Shown here in pieces: positions 30,291-42,590 of a stretch of 64,000 bases of DNA. Positions within the stretch are counted from its first letter, which is position 1. The number at the start of each line of letters is the position of its first letter. This DNA is from Hordeum vulgare subsp. vulgare. Taxonomy: Eukaryota > Streptophyta > Magnoliopsida > Poales > Poaceae. Under the pieces are notes generated by a model. It worked only from the letters and a program-made list of their open reading frames with translations, was not told the origin of the DNA and ran no database searches. The translations under genes and the position numbers were made by a program. The stretch is taken from NCBI RefSeq assembly GCF_904849725.1, contig NC_058524.1, positions 506,276,263-506,340,262 of the forward strand, in the 5' to 3' direction.

Positions 30291-32747
30291 AAACGCGGTT
30301 GATGTAGTGGAACATCCTCATGTCCCTCGATCCGCCCCGTGAACCGTCCCACGAACCGTCCCGCGATCCGTCCCACGATCCGCTCCGATCTAGTGCCGAA
30401 CGGACGGCACCTCCGCGTTCAGCACACGTACAACTCGACGATGATCTCTGCCTTCTTCATCCAGCAAGAGAGACGGAGAGGTAGATGAGTTCTCCGGCAG
30501 CGTGACGGCGCTCCGGAGGTTGGTGGTGATCTAATCTCAGCAGGGCTCCGCCCGAGCTCCGCAGAAACGCGATCTAGAGGAAAAACCATGGAGGTATGTG
30601 GTCGGGCTGCCGTGGCAAAAGTTGTCTCAACTCAGCCCTAATAGCTCCATATATATAGGAGGAGGGGAGGGGAGGCTTGACTTGAGGCTCAAGGAGCCCC
30701 AAGGGCTGCGCCACCAAGGGGAGGAGGAGTCCTCCTCCAATTCTAGTCCAACTAGGATTGGAAGGTGGAGTCCTTCTCTTCTTTCCCACCTTTCCTTTTT
30801 TGTCTTTCTCTTATTTTGGCTTTTCTTTCTCTCTTGCGCAAGACAACCTTGGGCTGACCCCACCTACTAGGTGCCCCACCCCCGAGGGCCTTGGGCCCTT
30901 CCGGGTGGGTGGTCCCCCCTCCCGGTGAAGATCCAGAACCCATTCGTCATTCCCGGTACATTACCGGTAATGCCCGAAAACATTCCGATAACCAAATGAA
31001 GTCATCCTATATATCAATCTTCGTTTCCGGACCATTCTGGAAACCCTCGTGACGTCCGTGATCTCATCCGGGACTCCGAACAACATTTGGTAACCAACCA
31101 TATAACTCAAATACACATAAAACAACGTCGAACCTTAAGTGTGTAGACCCTGCGGGTTCGAGAACTATGTAGACATGACCCGAGTGACTCCTCGGTCAAT
31201 ATCCAATAGCGGGACCTGGATGCCCATATTGGATCCTACATATTCTACGAAGATCTTATCGTTTGAACCTCAATGCCAAGGATTCATATAATCCCGTATG
31301 TCATTCCCTTTGTCCTTCGGTATGTTACTTGCCCGAGATTCGATCGTCAGTATCCGCATACCTATTTCAATCTCGTTTACCAGCAAGTCTCTTTACTCAT
31401 TCCGTAATACAAGATCCCGTGACTTACACTAAGTCACATTGCTTGCAAGGCTTGTGCGTGATGTTGTATTACCGAGTGGGCCCCGAGATACCTCTCCGTC
31501 ACAAGGAGTGACAAATCCCAGTCTTGATCCATACTAACTCAACAGACACCTTCGGAGATACCTGTAGAGCATATTTATAGTCACCCAGTTACGTTGTGAC
31601 GTTTGATACACACAAGGCATTCCTCCGGTGTCAGTGAGTTATATGATCTTATGGTCATAGGAATAAATACTTGACACACAGAAAAACAGTAGCAACAAAA
31701 TGACACGATCAACATGATACGTTCATTAGTTTGGGTCTAGTCCATCACATGATTCTCCTAATGATGTGATCCCGTTATCAAGTGACAACACTTGCCTATG
31801 GTCAGGAAACCTTGACCATCTTTGGTCAACGAGCTAGTCAACTAGAGGCTTACTAGGGACAGTGTTTTGTCTTTGTATCCACACAAGTATTGTGTTTCCA
31901 ATTAATACAATTATAGCATGGATAATAAACAATTATCATGAACAAAGAAATATAATAATAACTAATTTATTATTGCCTCTAGGGTATATTTCCAACAGTC
32001 TCCGACTTGCACTAGAGTCAATAATCTAGTTCACATCACCATGTGATTTCAACGAATCCAACACGCATATAGTTCAGGGGTCCTGATCACGTCTTGCTCG
32101 TGAGAGAGGTTTTAGTCAACGGTTCTGAAACTTTCAGATCCGTGTGTTCTTTACAAATCTTTATGTCATATTTATAGATGCTGCTACTACGTGCTATTCG
32201 GAAATACTCCAAATATCTACTCTACTATACGAATCCATTTCACTACTCATAGTTATTCGGATTAGTGTCAAAGCTTGCATCGACGTAGCCCTTTACGACG
32301 AACTCTTTAACCACCTCCATAATCGAGACAAATTCCTTAGTCCATTTAGTTACCAAGGATAACTTTGACCGCTGCTAGTGATTCAATCATGGATCACTCT
32401 CTGTACCTCTCAACAGACTTTGAGGCAAGGCATACATCAGGTGCAGTACTCAGCATGGCATACTTCAGATTCTACGGCCAAGGCATAGAAGACGACATTC
32501 GTCTATTCTCTTTATTCTGCCGGGGTCGTGTTTTGAGTCTTACTCAAATTCACACCTTACAACATAACCAAGAACTACTTCTTTGCTGATCTATTTTGAA
32601 CTCCTTCAAGAACTTGTCAAGGCATGCATCTTGTTCAAACTTCTATTAAGCGTTTCGATCTATCTCCACAGATCTTGATGCTCAACGTTCAAGTAGCGCA
32701 TTCCAGGTATTCCTTTGAAAAACTCCTTTCAAACAACCTTTTATGCT
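30291..32747 (-). mobile_element. Inserted piece of another copia element inside the LTR of B
   Basis: 30291-31997 is most of a second LTR of the same group. It lacks its first 130 bp (the left edge corresponds to position 131 of the LTR) and has its own TATA region near 30649. 31998-32747 is a polypurine tract plus decayed RNase H/RT sequence that closely follows the start of element C's internal region (44393-45147). The insert is bounded by a 10-bp direct repeat TTACACTAAG (30281-30290 and 32748-32757) and has no proper element ends. It therefore looks like a copied-in filler at a repaired break, not a normal transposition. Confidence 0.7.
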
Positions 32748-33322
32748 TTACACTAAGTCACATTGTTTGCAAGGCTTGTGTGTGATGTTGTATTACCGAG
32801 TGGGCCCCGAGATACCTCTCCGTCGCACGGAGTGACAAATCCCAGTCTTGATCCATACTAACTCAACGGACACCTTCGGAGATACCTGTAGACCATCTTT
32901 ATAGTCACCCAGTTACCTTGTGACGTTTGATACACAGAAAGCATTCCTCCGGTGTCAGTGAGTTATATGATCTCATGGTCATAGGAACAAATACTTGACA
33001 CGCAGAAAACAGTAGCAACAAAATGACACGATCAACATGCTACGTCTATTAGTTTGGGTCTAGTCCATCACATGATTCACCCAATGATGTGATCCAGTTA
33101 TCAAGCAACAACACCTTGTACATAGTCATAACACCCTGACTATCCTTGATCAACTGGCTAGCCAACTAGAGGCTTGCTAGGGACAGTGTTTTGTCTATGT
33201 ATCCACGCATGTATCTAAGTCTTCATTCAATACAATTATAGCATGGATAATAAACGATTATCTTGATACAGGAATTATAATAATAACTTATATATCATTG
33301 CCTCTAGGGCATAATTCCAATA
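32748..33322 (-). repeat. 3' LTR of copia element B, inner part
   Basis: Continues the LTR interrupted at 30290 and ends TTCCAATA at 33322, where TTCCAACA is normal. It is followed at once by GTCTCCCACTTG, the complement of the polypurine tract AAGTGGGAGAC. The changed terminal base is discussed under findings. Confidence 0.85.
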
Positions 33323-33374
33323 GTCTCCCACTTGCACTAGAGTCAATAATCTAGCCCTCACATCACCATGCAAA

Positions 33375-33755
33375 TTACATTGTAATAAATCTAACACCCA
33401 TACAGTTCTGGTGTTGATCATGCTTTGCCCGTGGAAGAGGTTTAGTTAGCGGGTCTGCCACATTCAGATCCGTGTGCACTTTGCATATATTCACGTCCTC
33501 CTCCTCGACGTAGTCGCGGATGAGGTTGAAGCATCGTTTGATGTGTCTAGTCTTCTTGTGAAACCGTAGTTCCATTGCTAAGGCAATGGCACCCGTGTTG
33601 TCACAAAATAGGGTTATTGGATTCAGTGCGCTCGGCACTACTCCAAGATCCGTCATGAACTGCTTCATCCAGACACCCTCCTTAGCTGCCTGTGAGGCAG
33701 CCATGTACTCCGCTTCACTTGTAGAATCAGCTACGACGCTTTGCTTGGAACTGCA
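33375..33755 (-). pseudogene. pol: RNase H domain of copia element B
   Basis: The minus-strand frame from 33704 encodes KEGVWMKQFMTDLG, LFCDNTGAIAL and VADPLTKPLP. Upstream, in frame, lies DSTSEAEYMAAS. These carry the expected acidic RNase H residues (in SEAEY, CDN and ADPL). RNase H removes genomic RNA during cDNA synthesis. A TAG at about 33756-33758, where a Trp codon is expected after NGGAVS, separates it from the reverse transcriptase frame. The C-terminus is normal. Confidence 0.88.
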
Positions 33756-34500
33756 CTAGCTTACGGCACCCCCATTAAGAATAAATATGTATCCGGTCTG
33801 CGACTTAGAGTTGCCCGGATCTGTGTCAAAGCTTGCATCGACATAACCCTTTACGGCGAGCTCTTTGTCACCTCCATATACGAGAAACATCTCCTTAGTC
33901 CTTTTCAGGTACTTCAGGATATTCTTGATCGCCGTCCAGTGATCCACTCCTGGATTACTCTGGAACCTGCCTGCCATACTTATGGCTAGGCTAACGTCCG
34001 GTCTAGCGCACAGCATTGCATACACGATAGAACCTACGGCTGAAGCATAGGGGACGGTGCTCATATGCTCTCTATCTTTATCAGTTGCTGGGTACTGAGT
34101 CTTACTCAATCTCGTACCTTGTAAAACTGGTAAGAACCCCTTCTTGGACTGTTCCACATATAATATTAGAAACGCCACATTGCTCCCACTCACTTTCTTG
34201 TAAATACAAGATTCTCCAACCACTTGTATAAACCCAAATGCTTTGATCACCTCATCAAAGCTTTTATTCCAACTCCGAGATGCTTGCACCAGTCCATAAA
34301 TGGATCGTTGGAGCTTGCACACTTTGTTAGCATTTTTAGGATCGACAAAACCTTCGGGTTGCATCATATACAACTCTTCCTTAAGGAAACCGTTAAGGAA
34401 CGCCGTTTTGACATCCATCTGCGAGATTTCATAATCAAAAAATGCAGCTATTGCCAACATGATTCGGACGGACTTAACCATCGCTACGGGTGAGAACGTC
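33756..34500 (-). pseudogene. pol: Reverse transcriptase of copia element B, active site deleted
   Basis: The frame 34481-33756 encodes MVKSVRIMLAIAAFFDYEIS, QMDVKTAFLNGFLKEELYM and QPEGFV, the palm start of copia reverse transcriptase. Further on come SIYGLVQASRSWN and the start of the catalytic strand, VAFLILYV. There the expected DD pair is missing, and the frame jumps in phase to EQSKKGFLPVLQGTRLS, so roughly 60 residues are lost. The remainder (CARPDVSLAISM ... GYVDASFDTD) is normal. Upstream, a frameshift near 34510 disconnects it from the integrase frame. Enzymatic activity is excluded. Confidence 0.9.
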
Positions 34501-36859
34501 TCATCGTAGTCAATTCAACTTTTGAAAAACCCTTTGCCACAAGTCGAGCTTTATAAACGGTCACATTACCGTCAGCATCTGTCTTCTTCTTAAAGATCCA
34601 TTTGTTCTGAATAGCCTTGCGGCCTTCAGGTAGTACTTCCAAAGTACACACTTTGTTTTCATACATAGATCCTATCTCGGACTTCATGGCCTCCAGCCAT
34701 TTGTTGGAACCCGGGCCCACCATTTCTTCTTCATAATTCACAGGATCATTGTTGTCTAACAACATAATTGATAAGGCGGGATTACCGTACCACTCTGGAC
34801 CAGTACGCGATCTCGTCGACCTGCGAGGTCCGATAGAAACTTGATCCAGAGTTTCATGATCATCATCATTAACTTCCTCCTGAACCGACGTCGCAACGAC
34901 AGGGGTATCCCCTTGCCCTGCGCCACCATCCAGAGGGATAAGAGGTTCAACAACCTCATCAAGTTCTACCTTCCTCCCACTCAATTCTCTCGAGAGAAAC
35001 TCCTTCTCGAGAAAAGCTCCGTTCTTAGCAACAGACACTTTGCCCTTAGATTTGAGATAGAAGGTATACCCAACTGTCTCTTTTGGATAACCTATGAAGA
35101 CGCACTTTTCTGCTTTGGGTTCCAGCTTTTCAGGCTGAAGCTTTTTGACATAAGCATCACATCCCCAAACTTTAAGAAACGACAACTTTGGTCTTTTTCC
35201 ATACCACAGTTCGTATGCTGTCGTCTCAACGGATTTTGATGGTGCCCTATTTAAAGTGAATGCAGCTGTTTCTAATGCATAAGCCCAAAACGATAATGGC
35301 AAATCGGTAAGAGACATCATAGATCGCACCATCTCTAATAAAGTATGATTACGATGTTCGGACACACCATTACGCTGTGGTGTTCCAGGCGGTGTCAACT
35401 GTGAAACAATTCCACATTGTCTTAAGTGAGCACCAAACTCGAAACTCAGATATTCACCCCCACGATCAGACCGTAGGAACATGATCTTCTTGTTATGATG
35501 ATTTTCAACGTCACTCTGAAATTGCTTGAACTTTTCAAATGTTTCAGACTTGTGCTTCATCAAGTAGACATAACCATATCTACTCAAATCGTTAGTGAAG
35601 GTGAGAAAATAACGATATATGCCGCGTGCCTCCACACTCATCGGACCACACACATCGGTATGTATGATTTCCAACAAGTCACTTGCATGCTCCATTGTTC
35701 CAGAGAATGGAGTTTTAGTCTTCTTGCCCATGAGGCATGGTTCACACGTGTCAAGTGAATCAAAGTCAAGTGACTCCAAGAGTCCATCGGTATGGAGTTT
35801 CTTCATGCGTTTTATACCAATATGACCTAAGCGGCAGTGCCATAAAAACATGGCGCTATCATTGTTAACTCTAACTCTTTTGGTCTCAATGTTATGTATA
35901 TGTGTATTATCACTATCAAGATTCAATATGAACAATCCTCTCACATTGGGTGCATGACCATAAAAGATATTACTCATAGAAATAGAACAACCATTATTCT
36001 CTGACTTAAATGAGTAACCGTCTCGCAATAAACAAGATCCAAATATAATGTTCATGCTTAACGCAGGCACTAAATAACATTTATTTAAGTTCATAACTAA
36101 TCCTGATGGTAACTGAAGTGAAACTGTGCCGATGGCGATTGCATCAACCTTGTAACCATTTCCCACGCGCATCGTCACTTTATCCTTCGCCAGCCTTCGC
36201 TTATTCCGCAGTTCCTGTTTCGAGTTGCAACTATGAGCAACAGAACCGGTATCGAATACCCACGCACTACTACGAGAGCTGGTTAAGTACACATCAATGC
36301 CATGTATATCAAATATACCCGATTTTTCCTTGGCCGCCTTCTTATCAGCCAGATACTTGGGGCAGTTGCGCTTCGAGTGACCCATACCCTTACAATAATA
36401 GCACTCCGTTTCAGGCTTAGGTCCAGCTTTGGGTTTCTTCGTCGGATTGGCAATAGGCTTGTCGCTCTTCTTCGAATTACCCTTCTTTCCTTTGCCGTTT
36501 CTCTTGAAACTAGTGGTCTTATTCACCATCAACACTTGATGCTCTTTACGGAGTTCTGACTTTGCGACTTTCAGCATCGCGAATAACTCGCCGGGTGACT
36601 TGTTCATCCCTTGCATGTTATAGTTCAACACAAAGCCCTTATAGCTTGGCGGCAGTGATTTAAGAATTCTGTCAGTGATAGCCTCTTGCGGGAGTTCAAT
36701 CCCCAGCTCAGCTAGACGGTTTGAGTACCCAGACATTTTCAGCACATGTTCAGTGACAGACGAATTCTCCTCCATCTTGCAAGCATAGAATTTATCGGAG
36801 GTCTCATACCTCTCGATCCGGGCGTTCTTTTGAAAGATAAACTTCAACTCCTGGAACAT
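34484..36859 (-). pseudogene. gag-pol: gag C-terminus, protease, integrase and RT start of copia element B
   Basis: A 791-residue open frame. Counting from the Met at 36859: capsid to about 110; basic linker; CCHC knuckle 153-166 (CYYCKGMGHSKRNC); protease with D-T-G at 203-205; integrase zinc-binding H341, H346, C372, C375; integrase core with D402, D465 and E501 (35-residue spacing between the last two), all catalytic residues present; then the integrase C-terminal region and the RT start (KARLVAKGF). It ends at a frameshift that turns the frame to ELTTMRRSHP-stop. Upstream it is cut off from the gag start only by a TAG codon. Confidence 0.93.
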
Positions 36860-37156
36860 CTCCTATGCTCCATGACACTCAAAGCGACGTTGAAGTCCCA
36901 GCTCTAATCCATACAAGACTGCACATTGAACTACTGAGTAGTCCTCCTTACGTGTTAACCAAGCGCTCTTAACATCTTGGTCAGCCGTAGCAGGTGGTTC
37001 ATCTCCTACTGTAGCATTAAGGACATAATCCTTCTTCCTAGCTTGCAGGAGCAACTTAAGATTATGAGCCCAGTCTACAAAGTTGCTTCCATCATCTTCC
37101 AACTTAGTTTTCTCTAGGAACGTATTAAAATTCAGGGTGACAGTCGCGTGAGCCAT
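36860..37156 (-). pseudogene. gag: gag N-terminus of copia element B
   Basis: The start at 37156-37154 gives MAHATVTLNFNTFLEKTKLE, followed by DDGSNFVDWAHNLKLLLQAR and YSVVQCAVLYGLE, the UBN2-type copia gag. It ends at a TAG (36863-36865) after FECHGA, directly before EMFQELKF of the next frame. A single base change (TAT to TAG is the likely path) therefore separates the two parts. Confidence 0.9.
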
Positions 37157-38381
37157 TGATCTACAACACAAATATATTCAAAGTGGACTTAGACTATGTT
37201 CAAGATAATTAGAGTTCAACTAAATCAAATTACTTGCTAAACTCCCACTCAAAAAGTACATCTCTCTAGTCATTTGAGTGGTTCATGATCCAATTCCACT
37301 AGCTGAAGTCCGATCATCAAGTGAGTTGAGGATAGTTTCAGTGGTAAGCATCCCTATGCTAATCATATCAACTATATGATTCATGATCGACCTTTCGGTC
37401 TCATGTGTTTCGAGGCCATGTCTGCACATGTCAGGCTCGTCAAGCTTAACCCGAGTGTTCCGCGTGTGCAACTGTTTATCACACCCGATCATCACGTGGT
37501 GTCTCGAAACGACGAACTGTAGCAACGGTGCACAGTCGGGGAGAACACAATTTCGTCTTGAAATTTTAGTGAGAGATCACCTCATAATGCTACCGTCGTT
37601 CTAAGCAAAATAAGGTGCATAAAAGGATTAACATCACATGCAATTCATAAGTGACATGATATGGCCATCATCACGTGCTTCTTGATCTCCATCACCAAAG
37701 CACCGACACGATCTTCTTGTCACCGGCGCCACACCATGATCTCCTTCAATGTGTCGCCATCGGGGTTGTCGTGCTACTCATGCTATTACTACTAAAGCTA
37801 CATCCTAGCAATATAGTAAACGCATCTGCAAGCACAAACATTAGTTTAAAGACAACCCTATGGCTCCTGCCGGTTGCCGTACCATCGACGTGCAAGTCGA
37901 TATTAACTATTACAACATGATCATATCATACATCCAATATATCACATCACATCGTCGGCCATATCACATCACAAGCATACCCTGCAAAAACAAGTTAGAC
38001 GTCCTCTAATTGTTGTTGCATGTTTTACGTGGTGACCATGGGTATCTAGTAGGATCGCATCTTACTTACGCAAACACCACAACGGAGATGTATGAATTGC
38101 TATTTAACCTTATCCAAGGACCTCCTCGGTCAAATCCTATTCAACTAAAGTTGGAGAAACCGACACTCGCTAGTCATCTTTGAGCAACGGGGTTGCTCGT
38201 AGCAGTGAAACCAGTCTCTCGTAAGCGTACGAGTAATGTCGGTCCGAGCCGCTTCGATCCAACAATACCGCGGAATCAAGAAAAGACTAAGGAGGGCAGC
38301 AAATCGCACATCACCGCCCACAAAAACTTTTGTGTTCTACTCGAGATGACATCTACGCATGAACCTAGCTCTTGATGCCAC
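37157..38381 (-). other. Leader and primer site of copia element B
   Basis: Non-coding leader homologous to those of A and C, ending at the primer site (minus strand TGGCATCAAGAGC) at about 38363-38380. A short frame of about 80 residues at 37675-37920 on the opposite strand is also present in C (48642-48887), but I attribute that to shared ancestry of the leader. Confidence 0.85.
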
Positions 38382-40147
38382 TGTTGGGGAACATCGCATG
38401 GGAAACAAAATTTTTCCTACGCGCACGAAGACCTATCATGGTGATGTCCATCTACGAGAGGGGATTTCCGATCTACGTACCCTTGTAGATCGCACAGCAG
38501 GAAGCGTTAATAAACACGGTTGATGTAGTGGAACGTCATCACGTCCCTCGATCCACCCCGCGAACTGTCCCATGATCCGTCCCACGATCTGCTCCGATCT
38601 AGTGCCGAACGGATGACACCTCCGCGTTCAGCACACGTATAGCTCGACGATGATCTCGGACTTCTTGATCCAGCAAGAGAGACGGAGAGGTAGATGAGTT
38701 CTCCGGCAGCGTGACGGCGCTTCGGAGGTTGGGGGTGATCTATCTCAGCAGGCATCTGCCCGAGCTCCGCAGAAATAAGATCTAGAGGAAAAACCGTGGA
38801 GGTGTGTGGTCGGGCTGCCGTGGAAAAGTTATCTCAAATCAGCCCTAATACCTCAGTATATATAGGATGGAGGGTAGGGACCTTGCCTTGAGGCTCAAGG
38901 AGCCCCAAGGGGTCGGCCGAAGTGGGGGGAGGAGGATTCCTCCTCCAATCCTAGTCCAACTAGGATTGGAAGGTGGAGTCCTTCTCTATTTTCCCACTTC
39001 CCCCCTATTTTTTCTCTTTTCTCTTTGATTTTCTTTCTCTCCTGCGTAGGGTCCTTCTTGGGCTTTCCCACCAGCCCACTAAGGGCTGGTGCGGCACCCC
39101 TAAGGCCTATGGGCTTCCCCGGGGTGGGCTGGCCCCCCGGTGAACATCCGGAACCCATTCGTCACTCCTGGTACATTCCCGGTAATGCGGAAAAACCTTC
39201 CGGTAATCAAATGAGGTCATCCTACATATCAATCTTCATCTCCGGACCATTTCGGAAACCCTCGTGACGTCCGTGATCCGAACCTTAAGTGTGCAGACCC
39301 TGCGGGTTCGAGAACTATGTAGACATGACCCGAGGGACTCCTCGGTGAATATACAATAGCAGAACCTGGATGCCCATATTGGATCCTACATATTCTATGA
39401 AGATCTTATCATTTGAACCTCAGTGCCAAGGATTCATATAATCCCGTATGTCACTCCCTTTGTCCTTCGGTATGTTACTTGACCGAGATTCGATCGTGAG
39501 TATCCGCATACCTATTTCAATCTCGTTTACCGGCAAGTCTCTTTACTCGTTTCGTAATACAAGATCCCGTGACTTACATTAAGTAACATTGCTTGCAAGG
39601 CTTGTGTGTGATGTTGTATTACCGAGTGGGCCCCGAGATACCTCTCCGTAACACGGAGGGACAAATCCCAGTCTTGATCCATACTAACTCAACGGACACC
39701 TTCCGAGATACCTGTACAAAATCTTTATAGTCACCCAGTTACGTTGTGACGTTTGATACACACAAGGCATTCCTCTGGTGTTAGTGAGTTATATGATATT
39801 ATGATCATAGGAATAAATACTTGACACGCAGAAAAACAGTAGCAACAAAATGACACGATCAACATGCTACGTTCATTAGTTTGGGTCTAGTCCATCACAT
39901 GATTCTCCTAATGATGTGATCCCGTTATCAAGTGACAACACTTGCCTATGGTCAGGAAACCTTGACCATCTTTGATCAACGAGCTAGTCAACTAGAGGCT
40001 TACTAGGGATAATGTTTTGTCTATGTATCCACAAAAGTATTGCGTTTCCAATCAATACAATTATAGCACGGATAATAAACGATTATCATGAACAAAGAAA
40101 TATAATAATAACTAATTTATTATTTCCTCTAGGGCATATTTCCAACA
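38382..40147 (-). repeat. 5' LTR of copia element B
   Basis: 1766 bp with intact ends (TGTTGGGGAA ... TTCCAACA on the plus strand). The TATA region is at 38856-38864. Compared with the other LTRs it lacks about 66 bp at 39278, where GTGATC joins CGAACC directly. Confidence 0.92.
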
Positions 40148-42590
40148 GGAAGGGAATATTAGATTTCAGTTTCCATTAAAGAAGGGCATGGAAAATTGTC
40201 CTAGATAGAAAATAAGATTGACTTATGAATCCATGATGAGGGCTACTTATGGTTTGAGCACCAAAGACGACGATACATGATTCTATCGCCTTATGCCTAG
40301 CTATGGGTGTTCAACAATAGCGCTTGTTGGGAGGCAACCCAATGAATTTTTCTTTGCTTTTTTGCTTTCTGTTTTGTTGCGTCCACACCATCATAATTCT
40401 GTTATGATTTTGTCTTTTGTGTTTCTTTTTGTGTTTGATCCAAGTAAAACCTTTATGACTAGTTTTGGTGATGGTTGTTTGATCATGCTGGAAAAAGACA
40501 AAAACTTTTCGCTCACAAAATTATTTTTCATTTTTATCCAGAAAGAGCTTTTGAGTTGATTCTTTTTGCTGCTGGTTGATATGACAATTGCCCAAAGTGT
40601 CGTAATTGTTCATAATTTTTGAGATACCATAAGTATACGAAGTATACAAATTGCTACATACTGGTCTGTTTTTGACAGATCCTGTTTTTGTTGTGTTGAT
40701 TGCTTATTTTGATGAAACTATGGATAGTATCGGGGGGTGCTAGCCATGGAAAAGTGAGAATACAGTAATCTAACACCAATATTAATAGAAATCAAGTTTG
40801 CTACAGTACCTAAAGAGGTGGTAGTTTGTTTTCTTGTACTAATGATATCACGAGTTTCTGTTTAAGTTTTGTGTTGTGAAGTTTTCAAGTTTTGGGTGAT
40901 GTTCTCATGTTAAAAGGGATAAGGAGTGGAAAGAACTCAAGCTTGGGGATGCCCAAGGCCTCCCAAGCCAAATTCAAGGACAAAAAAAGCCTAAGCTTGG
41001 GGATGCCCCGGGAAGGCATCCCCTCTTTCGTCTTCAATCCATCGGTAACATTACTTGGAGCAATATTTTTATTCACCACATGATATGTGTTTTGCTTGGA
41101 GGTTTGTGTATTATAGGAGTCTTTTCTTTTTGTTGTGTCACAATCATACTTGCTGCACACCTTTTGAGAGAGACATGCACTCATCGTGAATTTGCTAGAA
41201 TAGTCATTGAGCTTCGCTTATATCTTTTGAGTTAGGCAATTTAGCTCACATGTGCTTCACTTATATCTTTTGAGCTAGATAACTTTGCTCTAAGTGCTTC
41301 ACTTAGATCTTTTAGAGCACGGCGGTGTCATATTTTGGAGAAATAAGAACTCTCGATCTTCACTTATATCTTTTTGAGAGTGCTCTCTATGAGTAACTTG
41401 GTAGTTGGTTTGTGCTATGAAAGTAGTCCTAAAGATGATAGACATCCAAAGAGGATACAATAAAACTTCCATATTCATGTGCATTGATTAGAAAGAGAAG
41501 TTTGATTCCTCTCAATTAGTTTTGAGACATGGATTTGGTAATATTAAGAGTCATGTTAGTAGGGTGTTGTGAATCTAGAAATTCTTGTGTTGAAGTTAGT
41601 GATTCCTGTAACATGCACGTATGGCGAACCGCTATGTTAGGAAGTCGGAGCATAATTGATTTATTGATTGTTATCCTTTGTGTTGCGGTCGGGATCGCGC
41701 GATGGTTAACACCTACCAACCCTTCCCCTAGGAGTACGCGTTTAGCACTTTGTTTCGATTACTAATAGAAACTTTCGCAATAAGTATGTGAGTTCCTCAT
41801 GACTAATGTGAGTCCATGGTATAGATGCAATTTCACCTTCCACCATTGCTAGCCTCTCTAGTGCCGCGCAACTTTTTCCGGTACACAAAACCACCATAGA
41901 CCTTCCTCAAAACAGCCACCATACCTACCTATCATGGCCTTTTCATAGCCATTCCGAGATATATTGCCTTGCAACTCCCACCGTTCTATCTCATGACATG
42001 TGCCGTCACTTACATATTGCCATTGCATGATCGTAAGATAGCTAGCGAGTCATACGCTAAGCTAGATCGTTGCACATCCTGGTACACTACCGGAGGCATT
42101 TCCTATAAGAGTCATCATTGTTCTAAGCATTGAGCTATGAGTAAGTAAAAGTGTGATGATCATCATTATTAGAGCATTGTCCCATGTTAGGTAATAAAAA
42201 AAGAGGCCAAAGTTGCCCACAAAAAAAATATACGGAAAGAGGCCAAAGAGCCCAAATAAAAAAAGAGAGAAAAAGAGAGAAGGGACAATGCTACTATCTT
42301 TTTCCACACTTGTGCTTCATAATAGCACCATGTTCTTCATGATTGAGAGTCTCTTGTTTTGTCACCACCATATACTAGTGGGAATCTTCATTATGTAACT
42401 TGGCTTGTATATTCCAATGATGGGCTTCCTCAAAATTGCCCTAGGTCTTCGTGAGCATGCAAGTTGGATGCACACCCACTAGTTCTCCTTTTGAGCTTTC
42501 ACATACTTATAGCTCTAAGTGCATCCATTGCATGGTATTCCCTACTCTTTCACATTGATATCTATTGATGGGCATCTCCATAGCCCTTTG
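40148..42590 (+). other. Non-coding 3' internal region of X, first part
   Basis: Starts with the B duplication GGAAG and the end of the protease-like frame, then GCGCTTGTTGGGAGGCAACC near 40321, a motif typical of this Gypsy group, then long non-coding sequence. It contains two polypurine-like copies AAGCTTGGGGATGCC (40939 and 40993) and a short tandem repeat at 41200-41330. No polymerase or integrase is encoded. Confidence 0.75.
41200..41330 (+). repeat. About 55-bp tandem repeat with CTTCACTTATATCTTTTGAG core
   Basis: Three to four copies of (G)CTTC(A/G)CTTA(T/G)ATCTTTTGAG(T/C) separated by TAGxxAACTTTGCTC-type linkers at about 41211, 41258 and 41299, with a weaker copy near 41360. It lies in the non-coding part of X. 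Confidence 0.7.

Larger units (their letters stand above)
29008..40147 (-). mobile_element. Ty1-copia element B (BARE1/WIS/Angela type) with a disrupted 3' LTR
   Basis: The outer ends are TGTTGGGGAA at 29008 and TTCCAACA at 40147, with the 5-bp duplication GGAAG at 29003-29007 and 40148-40152. In element (minus) order: 5' LTR 38382-40147, primer site, leader, gag, protease, integrase, reverse transcriptase, RNase H, polypurine tract (about 33323-33334), then the 3' LTR in two parts (32748-33322 and 29008-30290) separated by foreign copia sequence (30291-32747). Without that insert it is about 8.7 kb, the usual size of this group. It keeps the most complete coding region in the window, with two nonsense codons, one frameshift and one internal deletion. 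Confidence 0.93.

Noticed and set aside
37675..37920. 81-codon plus-strand ORF, also present at 48642-48887
   Set aside because: It lies in the copia leader, antisense to the element; similarity between the two copies follows from shared ancestry and is no higher than in flanking leader sequence by eye.
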